In this document: piece by piece, positions 33,482 through 40,000 of the stretch
How positions within the stretch are numbered: position 1 is the stretch's first letter
How the letters are laid out: each line of letters starts with the position of its first letter
Assembly: GCA_016946835.1 (NCBI GenBank)
Contig: JACVTC010000115.1
Location: 470,001 to 510,000, forward strand
Direction of reading: 5' to 3'
Length of the DNA: 40,000 bases
From: Neocallimastix lanati (nom. inval.)
Taxonomy: Eukaryota; Neocallimastigomycota; Neocallimastigomycetes; Neocallimastigales; Neocallimastigaceae
Made by a program: the position numbers and the translations under genes
Notes under the pieces: generated by a model
What the model saw: only the letters and a program-made list of their open reading frames with translations
Told to the model about the DNA's origin: nothing
Databases searched by the model: none

Positions 33482-36002
33482 TTTCTTTATGTATTAAAGA
33501 ATGATAATTAATAAAGTATAAATATATAAATATATATAACATATATATAAAAAATAAAAAAAAAAAAAGTAATATAAAAATTGATTAAATTATGAAGTTT
33601 ATTTATTATATTTTATTATTAATTATAAATTATTTAGTTAATAACAATAATTTAACAAAAAGATACTAATCTTATTTATATATTATATATGTATTATTAA
33701 TAATTACCTATTATAAGATATTTTAATATACAATAAATTATTAATACATTTAAATATATAATGATTTTTGATTCTAATTATGTTGTTATTTTTTTTTAAT
33801 TTATTTTTGTTGTTTATTTAAATTAATTATATAATCTCTTAAAGGTATATTACAGATTTTGAATATTTTACTTTAAAAATCAATAGAATTATATAAATTT
33901 TATTTATTTTTAAAAAAATATTTAACAGTATATTGTATCAATTAAAAGAATATTTTGTTTTATATTTTTATAATTTTAATTTAACATTAAAAATAAAAAA
34001 TAATAATAATTATTACCTTTAATTTAAAAAGAACGGATATTTATAAATAGGTATTTTATATTATTTGATATAAATTAAATTAATTTATCTTTATCTTCCT
34101 AATCTTCCTAATAAAAATTAAAATAATAATAATAAATAAATGTTCTACTAAAATTTATTTCTATTTAATAAAATAATATTTCCAAATATGATTAATTTTT
34201 ATAATTATAATTATTTTGAAGTTCTAATAATAATAATAATAATAAAAGATAAAACTTTATTTAAATTAATATATGTTATTAATAATAATTATTAATAGAA
34301 ACATTAATTAAATATTTAAAAAATATACGTAAAAACAAATTAAGATTTGTCAAAAAAAAAAAAAAAATTAAATTTTTTATATTTTTACCATTATAAAAAA
34401 AAGTTTGTAATTAAATTATTAAATAAAATATTTTTTTTATATATTCTCTTTTTATTTTCTTTTATTACTTATTTCTTTCCTCTCTTTTTCTTTTTTTTTT
34501 TTTAAAAAAAGGTATATTATATATTTATTGTATAATAATGAAAAATTATTTAATTAAATTTACAGATTTGTATATTATATATTTTTTATATTAAATCAAT
34601 AAGTTATAATAAAACTGAAATATAGTATTTATAAATTTTTAATTAAAAAATATATTTTTTTTTCTTTTTTTATCAATAAAAGTATGTTTTTTTTTTTTTT
34701 TTTCTTAATTATTTATATGGTTCAATTTCGTAATTTAAAGATTGATTTTTTTTTTTTTTTAAATAATTTAGGAAGTTTTTTTTAAAAAAAAAAAAAAAGA
34801 AAAAAAAAAAAAGAAAAATATATCATATTATCAAATATCAACAATCACATATATTAATTCCTTAATTTTTTTTATACAAATTTTATTACTTTTCTTTTTC
34901 ATTCCTTGAATTGAATTGAATTATATTAAATAAAAAATATAAATAAAATAAGAATAATATATAGTTTTTATTATTGTTACATAAAAATAAATAGAATTAT
35001 ATAAAATTTAATATATAAAAAATTTTATTTTAATATATGCCCATTTCTTTTTTTAGAAAGTATTATTTAATTAATTAATATATTTTTAATATGATATAAA
35101 ATATAAGGTAATATATATATTTTATATAATTAAATTTAAATATCATACATATATTTTTAATATGATATAAAATATAAGGTAATATATATATTTTATATAA
35201 TTAAATTTAAATAACATACTTAAATTTCGTTCTATCTATTTTATTACATAATATAGTACAATGAATTAATTATAAAAAAGATACAAAATAATTATTAATA
35301 ATTATTGAGTAAATAAATAAATAAATGTCTAGATAAATAGATAAAGTAGATATAATTAGTAAATAGATGAATAAATAATAATCTAATAATAATAATCAAT
35401 CATTACAAAACTATAAATAACAGTTTCGTGAAATTTAAAATATAATAAATAAATAAATAAATAAATAAATAAAATAAAATATTAAATATAAAATCTTTAA
35501 AATTATATATATATATTTAAAAATTAATTTATAATAAAAATATACTATTTATTATTAAATAATAAATTATGAAGTAGCCGTTAATTATTTAAAAAAACTT
35601 AAAAAAATAAGAAGAAAAACAAGGAAAAAAAGAAAATGAAAAAAAAAAAAAAAAAAAAAAAAGGAAAATACCGTTTTCATAAAAATATATATTTATATTT
35701 ATAAAAAAAATAATAATAAAATAAAAGATGACATTAAAAAGAGTATGACTTTTTTATATAAAAAAATAAAATGAATTTTTTAATTTCATTAATATTCTAT
35801 TTTAATTTTTTATTTTTATTTTTTTTTTTTTTTTTTGAATTATGTCATTAATTTAATTTTTAATTAAATATATATTTTTAATCAAATCCTTTTTTTTTTC
35901 TTTTGTTCTCAGCATTATTCCTTTGGTAAAAGCACTTTGACCAACCTAACTAAGAATTCATATAAAAATTATTAATCTTTTTTTCTATTTAAAATTAAAT
36001 TT

Positions 36003-36047
<45 letters not shown>

Positions 36048-36943
36048 TTTTCTAATTTTATTTATTGTTAAAACAGTTAATAAGAAATATATATTATTAA
36101 TTAAAAATAGAATTATATTTATAATTAACAGGCGTTTAATAAAAATTAAAATAAAATGGAGTTAAGACAGAAATAAAAAATAAAATAAAAATTTAATAAA
36201 TTATTTTGTTATTATACATAATTAAAAAGGGTTCTTTTTTTTCAAAAAAAAATTGAACAAATGTTTTTGTTGTAAATTTTATTTATTATTATTAATAAAT
36301 GATTATTCTTGTTCATAAATATTTTAAATATTCATTATTATTAATCAATTATTATAGATTATGATAATGATTATTACAACAAAAACATTTATTATTTATT
36401 TTATTGTAATTATATTTATTTTTTTATTGTAATTATTTTACTTCATTTTTTTAATATATTTCCATTTATATATGCTTATACATATGACATATAAATAAAA
36501 TAAAAATTTATATAGTTTTTAAAAAAAGTTTTCCATTTTTGGTATTTGTGTAATTAATATCCATAATATATTACAATATATTACAATATATTACTATATA
36601 TTATCTATGATATATTTATTTTATTTAATTTATACTAATTGTACATTATAAAAATTTATGAAAAAAATTTTTTTGGTAAAAAAGTTAAAATAATTAATTT
36701 TAAATAATATATGAGAGAATTTATTATATTATAAAATAATAAATTATATGATATAATAGTTTAATTAATTATATTAAATTATTTTTTATTTAGTTCAATA
36801 AATCTTATTAAATATATAAAAATTTAATAAACCGTAATTATTATCAATATATATGTTAAGAAAAATAATAATTTTAGAAGTATCAAAGAAAATAACTATT
36901 TTAATCGTATCAAAGAAAAAAAACATTTTTAGAAGTACCAAAT
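33482..36943. other. Gene-free spacer upstream of the kelch gene
   Basis: About 3.4 kb of AT-rich DNA; the part nearest 33482 presumably holds the kelch promoter. It contains a 71-bp tandem duplication (35080-35219) and A runs at about 35639-35662 and 36006-36044. No gene or RNA recognised. The short frame at 36853-37038 runs into the heptamer array and is not credible. Confidence 0.65.
35080..35219. repeat. 71-bp tandem duplication, two copies
   Basis: Copies begin ATATTTTTAATATGATATAA at 35080 and 35151 and run to CATAC; they are nearly identical, which indicates a recent duplication. Confidence 0.88.
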
Positions 36944-37465
36944 ATTTATTATTTAATTATTTATTATTTAATTATTTATTATTTAATTATTTATTATTTA
37001 ATTATTTATTATTTATTATTTATTATTTAATTATTTAATTATTTATTATTTATTATTTATTATTTATTATTCATTATTTATTATTTATTATTTATTATTT
37101 ATTATTTATTATTTATTATTTATTATTCCATTATTTATTAATAAATACTCTTATTATTATTTATTATTTATTATTTATTTTTTATTTATTATTATTTATT
37201 TATTATTTATTATTTATTATTTATTATTTATTATTTATCTTTTATAATTTATTATTTATTATTATTTAATTATTTAATTATTTATTATTTATTATTTATT
37301 TATTATTATTTATTATTTATTATTTAATTATTTATTATTTAATTATTTAATTATTTATTATTTATTATTTATTATTTATTATTTATTATTTATTTATTAT
37401 TATTTATTATTTAATTATTTAATTATTTATTATTTATTATTTAATTATTTAATTATTTATTATTT
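36944..37465. repeat. Second ATTTATT heptamer array
   Basis: The same heptamer as 3420-3899, interspersed with TTAATTATTTATTA variants and short TTTA units. It is more heterogeneous than the left array, suggesting older expansion or mixed units. Confidence 0.9.
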
Positions 37466-38053
37466 TTTAAATATCATATGACATTCTGAATTATGATTAA
37501 TATAATTGTACAAGACGTTATAATAATATTATATAAATATTTTAATTATATATTTTTATATTTATTAAACAAAGATATAAATAAATTACTCATTAAATGA
37601 ATTGTTAGAAAAAGTTTAATTCACTAGGGAATATAGAATTCTATAGATTTTATGATATAAAACAAATATGTGCAGTAACATATTTGTATATTTAATAATA
37701 ATTATTAAATTTATATCTTTTTGATAATAATTATTTTATTTTATTTTATTTTATTTTATTTTATTTTATTTTATTTTATTTTATTTTATTTTATTTCAAT
37801 AATGTATCATTATATTATAATAATTATAATACTTTAATTAATATAAAATTAATATAGTTCTATATATTAGAATATATAATTAATATATTACCTATTTCTT
37901 ATAAATAGATTAAATTATTTATATTAGAAATAGATGTAAAATTTTAGGAATTAGAATTATTTTAATTGTACGAATATTATAATTTTATTAATAAATTTTA
38001 TTAAACAACCATTTTTTAAAAAACCCACTACTTATAAATTATTGCACATGAAA
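37466..38053. other. Spacer before the MULE, with small palindromes and a pentamer array
   Basis: Contains a perfect 14-bp palindrome TATAGAATTCTATA (37632-37645), a 9-bp inverted repeat ACAAATATG/CATATTTGT with an 8-base loop (37662-37687), and a (TTTTA)n array of about 12 units (37735-37797). No gene. Confidence 0.6.
37735..37797. repeat. (TTTTA)n pentamer array
   Basis: About 12 uninterrupted TTTTA units, without the 35-bp core seen at 9.8-10.9 and 39.8 kb. Confidence 0.92.
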
Positions 38054-38062
38054 GTCCCGCAT
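38054..38062. repeat. Left target-site duplication of the MULE
   Basis: GTCCCGCAT, repeated exactly in the same orientation at 39486-39494. Both copies touch the ends of the inverted repeats, and the sequence is GC-rich in a strongly AT-rich region. Nine bases is the usual MULE duplication length. Confidence 0.85.
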
Positions 38063-38121
38063 GAATGTGAAGCATTTCGACATAATTTATGTATAATCAT
38101 CATAAATTTTTGTACAATGTG
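38063..38121. repeat. Left terminal inverted repeat of the MULE
   Basis: Starts GAATGTGAA then GCATTTCGACATAATTTATG, the latter part of a 21-base identity (38072-38092) with the reverse complement of 39456-39476. The inner 29 bases match at roughly two thirds of positions and end ACAATGTG in both arms. Confidence 0.88.
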
Positions 38122-38584
38122 TAAAATATATGTAATACGCCACTATTTTCAACGTATATTTTTATTTATTGTATTTTAGCATTAAAAAATAAAATAAAAA
38201 CAAAAAAGAATAAATAAAAGAATAAATAAGTTTTCTGTTAAGAATTTTATTTTATTTTTATTTTTATTTTTTTTTAATTTTATTTTATTATTATATTTTA
38301 TTATTAAATATTTTAATAATAAAACCTTTCCATTTTATTTTATTTAAATAAAATAAATAAAATTATATATTTTATTATTAAATTAATTAAATAATAGAAT
38401 AAATTTTATTATAATATTAAATATTTATTATTATTAATATTAATAAAATATATTGATATTGATATAAATATAATTTAAACTATATATATTCTAGTTAATT
38501 ATTATTTATAAATTTAGAGTGTGTTTAATTCTATTAAACATTTATATCATAAATCAATGATATCATTTTTATCACATTTTTTAT

Positions 38585-39195
38585 CAATCAATTCGGATTC
38601 CTTTTTTTTTGTATTTTTTAATGAAATTATTGATTTCATCAGTTTTTGTTAATATTCTTCTTTTTTTTCCAAACTCCTTCAATTTTCCTTTTGTAATTAT
38701 TGTAAGATAAAGATTCTTCTCTTTTTAAATGATAAATCAATTCATATAAAGAAGGTTTTTTGTAAAACAATTTTTTTAAGTAATTGTTAAAAGATTCTGA
38801 AGCATTATTTGTTATGTGGTTTATATCGTTATAATAATTCCAATATTGAATATCATATTTATATAAGTCTTATTAAAATATTCCAAAAAATTTAAAAAAT
38901 TGAAATAATTATATATTTGACATATAATTTTAATATGATTATAAATATCAAATATATATTCAGGATTTATAAAAGGAAAATTTGTAATAGCTTTATATAA
39001 CAAATAAACCTTATGATTATTTTCAACTTCATTATAACATAATTTATTTTTTTGAACTTCTAACGATCTTTTATAATGCCATACACAATATTTAATAGTA
39101 ATATTATGAAATATTTTAATGGAAGCATTGGATATACTTTTTTCAAAATCACAATGCAAAATTTTTGGTGTAACTATAATATTATTATTATATTT
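38585..39195 (-). pseudogene. MULE transposase fragment with frameshifts
   Basis: Piece 1 (about 39195-38865) reads TPKILHCDFEKSISNAS then FHNITIKYCVWHYKRSL, the second catalytic Asp region of MULE transposases (DFExA...A...F....C.WH). Piece 2, in another frame (about 38868-38639), reads NHITNNASESFNNYLKKLFY and PSLYELIYHLKREES, the third catalytic Glu region (TNNxxES). A further shift near 38641 keeps TDEINNFIKKY readable. The N-terminal part with the first catalytic Asp is absent. At least two frameshifts plus truncation disable it. Confidence 0.82.
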
Positions 39196-39426
39196 ACTTT
39201 CATTCTTTTTTAATTTTATATTTTATATTTTATTTTATTATTTATTTTTTTATATTTTTTATTTTACTTTATTATTTATTTTTTTTATTTTTTATTTATT
39301 TTTTTTTTTTATTTTATATATATATATATATATTTTTACTGTAAATGTTATTAAAATTAAATTTAAAAATAAAAATAAAAACAAAAATAAATTTAACCCT
39401 ATTCCTATTCATTTATTTTTACAAGC

Positions 39427-39485
39427 CACATTGTAATACATGTATAAATAATCAAACATAAATTATGTCGAAATGCAATACTCCC
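39427..39485. repeat. Right terminal inverted repeat of the MULE
   Basis: Reverse complement starts GGGAGTATT then GCATTTCGACATAATTTATG. Both arms place the 21-base identity exactly 9 bases from the element end. Confidence 0.88.
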
Positions 39486-39494
39486 GTCCCGCAT
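39486..39494. repeat. Right target-site duplication of the MULE
   Basis: GTCCCGCAT, identical to 38054-38062. Confidence 0.85.
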
Positions 39495-39756
39495 ATCATT
39501 TATTTTGACACGTGTTAAAATCACATGTATTGCTATTATATATTTTATTTTGTTCATATAATTTATTAGTTATTAGTTATCTATTTTTTAATATATAATA
39601 GTTTTTATTATACTTTTTTTTATTTAAAAAAAAAAATTAAGAAAAAAGTCATATTGAAATTAAAAAATAAATTGGTCATTATAAAATAGTTCATTAGGAT
39701 TAATTATTTCAACATTTCTAACAAAGAATTACACTTATAAAATCTTAATTTTTTAT

Positions 39757-40000
39757 TTTATTTTATTTTATTCAATTTGTACTTTATATTTAATATTCTA
39801 CTATTTATTTTATTTTATTTTATTTTATTTTATTTATTTTATTTTATTTTATTTTATTTTATTTTATTTTATTTATTTTATTTTATTTTATTTTATTTTA
39901 TTTTATTTTATTTTATTTTATTTTATTTTATTTTATTTTATTTATTTATTTTATTTTATTTTATTTTATTTATTTTATTTTATTTATTTTATTTTATTTT
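39757..40000. repeat. Second compound minisatellite (TTTTA)n with core, runs off right edge
   Basis: A short (TTTTA) block, then one core beginning CAATTTGTACTTTATATTTA (39774) and ending TACTATTTA, then (TTTTA)n blocks with scattered TTTA slips to the window end. The core is closest to the rightmost core of the 9.8-10.9 kb array (TTTAATATTCTACTAT shared). Confidence 0.9.

Larger units (their letters stand above)
38063..39485 (-). mobile_element. MULE (Mutator-like) DNA transposon, internally deleted, 1423 bp
   Basis: Bounded by 59-bp imperfect terminal inverted repeats (38063-38121 and 39427-39485) and a perfect 9-bp direct duplication outside them. Inside, on the minus strand, lies a truncated MULE transposase. 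The first third of the transposase is missing and the space is filled with simple AT sequence (39190-39420), so the copy cannot move by itself. Structure and coding content agree, which makes this the best-defined mobile element in the window. Confidence 0.88.

Noticed and set aside
39757-40000. Pentamer array as a telomere
   Set aside because: The unit TTTTA lacks G-rich strand character and similar arrays occur internally at 9.8, 28.2 and 37.7 kb.

Overview
The window is nuclear DNA from a very AT-rich, intron-bearing eukaryote. It is best explained as an anaerobic gut fungus (Neocallimastigomycota; Piromyces, Neocallimastix or Anaeromyces type). Visible support: gene islands in AT-saturated spacers full of long A or T runs and short tandem arrays; an intronless bacterial-type AAA-ATPase/PD-(D/E)XK gene of a family I know to be expanded in these fungi; a degraded cysteine-rich segment resembling the fungal dockerin (CBM10) fold; and N/S/Q-rich proteins. 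The phylum call is inference, the eukaryotic call is firm.

Layout. 1-1265 (-): first two exons of a copine that runs off the left edge. 1.3-6.9 kb: gene-free AT-rich DNA with a heptamer array (3.4-3.9 kb). 6930-8215 (+): complete three-exon ribosomal protein eS19 gene. 9.79-10.93 kb: compound minisatellite of (TTTTA)n blocks separated by a conserved 35-bp core. 10.9-11.3 kb: short unique stretch with a hairpin and an unidentified minus-strand ORF. 12.2-14.76 kb (+): decayed LINE (endonuclease, reverse transcriptase, C-terminal Cys/His region, poly-A tail). 15028-16884 (+): intact 618-aa AAA-ATPase/nuclease gene. 17.85-18.72 kb: second LINE copy whose two parts face opposite ways, as in twin-primed insertions. 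19506-21683 (-): three-exon gene for a four-RRM Nrd1/Mrn1-type RNA-binding protein. 21.7-25.3 kb: gene-free. 25.3-28.2 kb: graveyard with a tentative capsid-like relic (+), a Ty1/copia relic (-) and a dockerin-like relic (+). 29312-33481 (-): four-exon gene for a secreted-entry kelch protein with five membrane spans and a long N/S-rich tail. 33.5-38.0 kb: gene-free, second heptamer array. 38063-39485: a MULE DNA transposon with 59-bp terminal inverted repeats, a perfect 9-bp target-site duplication and a broken transposase. 39.76-40.0 kb: second copy of the compound minisatellite.

The five real genes (copine, eS19, AAA/nuclease, four-RRM protein, kelch membrane protein) do not form a pathway. 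They are independent genes separated by repeat-rich spacers. I found no tRNA, rRNA, CRISPR or operon-like structure. The most informative material is the mobile-element record and the AAA/nuclease gene with its lysine-rich insert.
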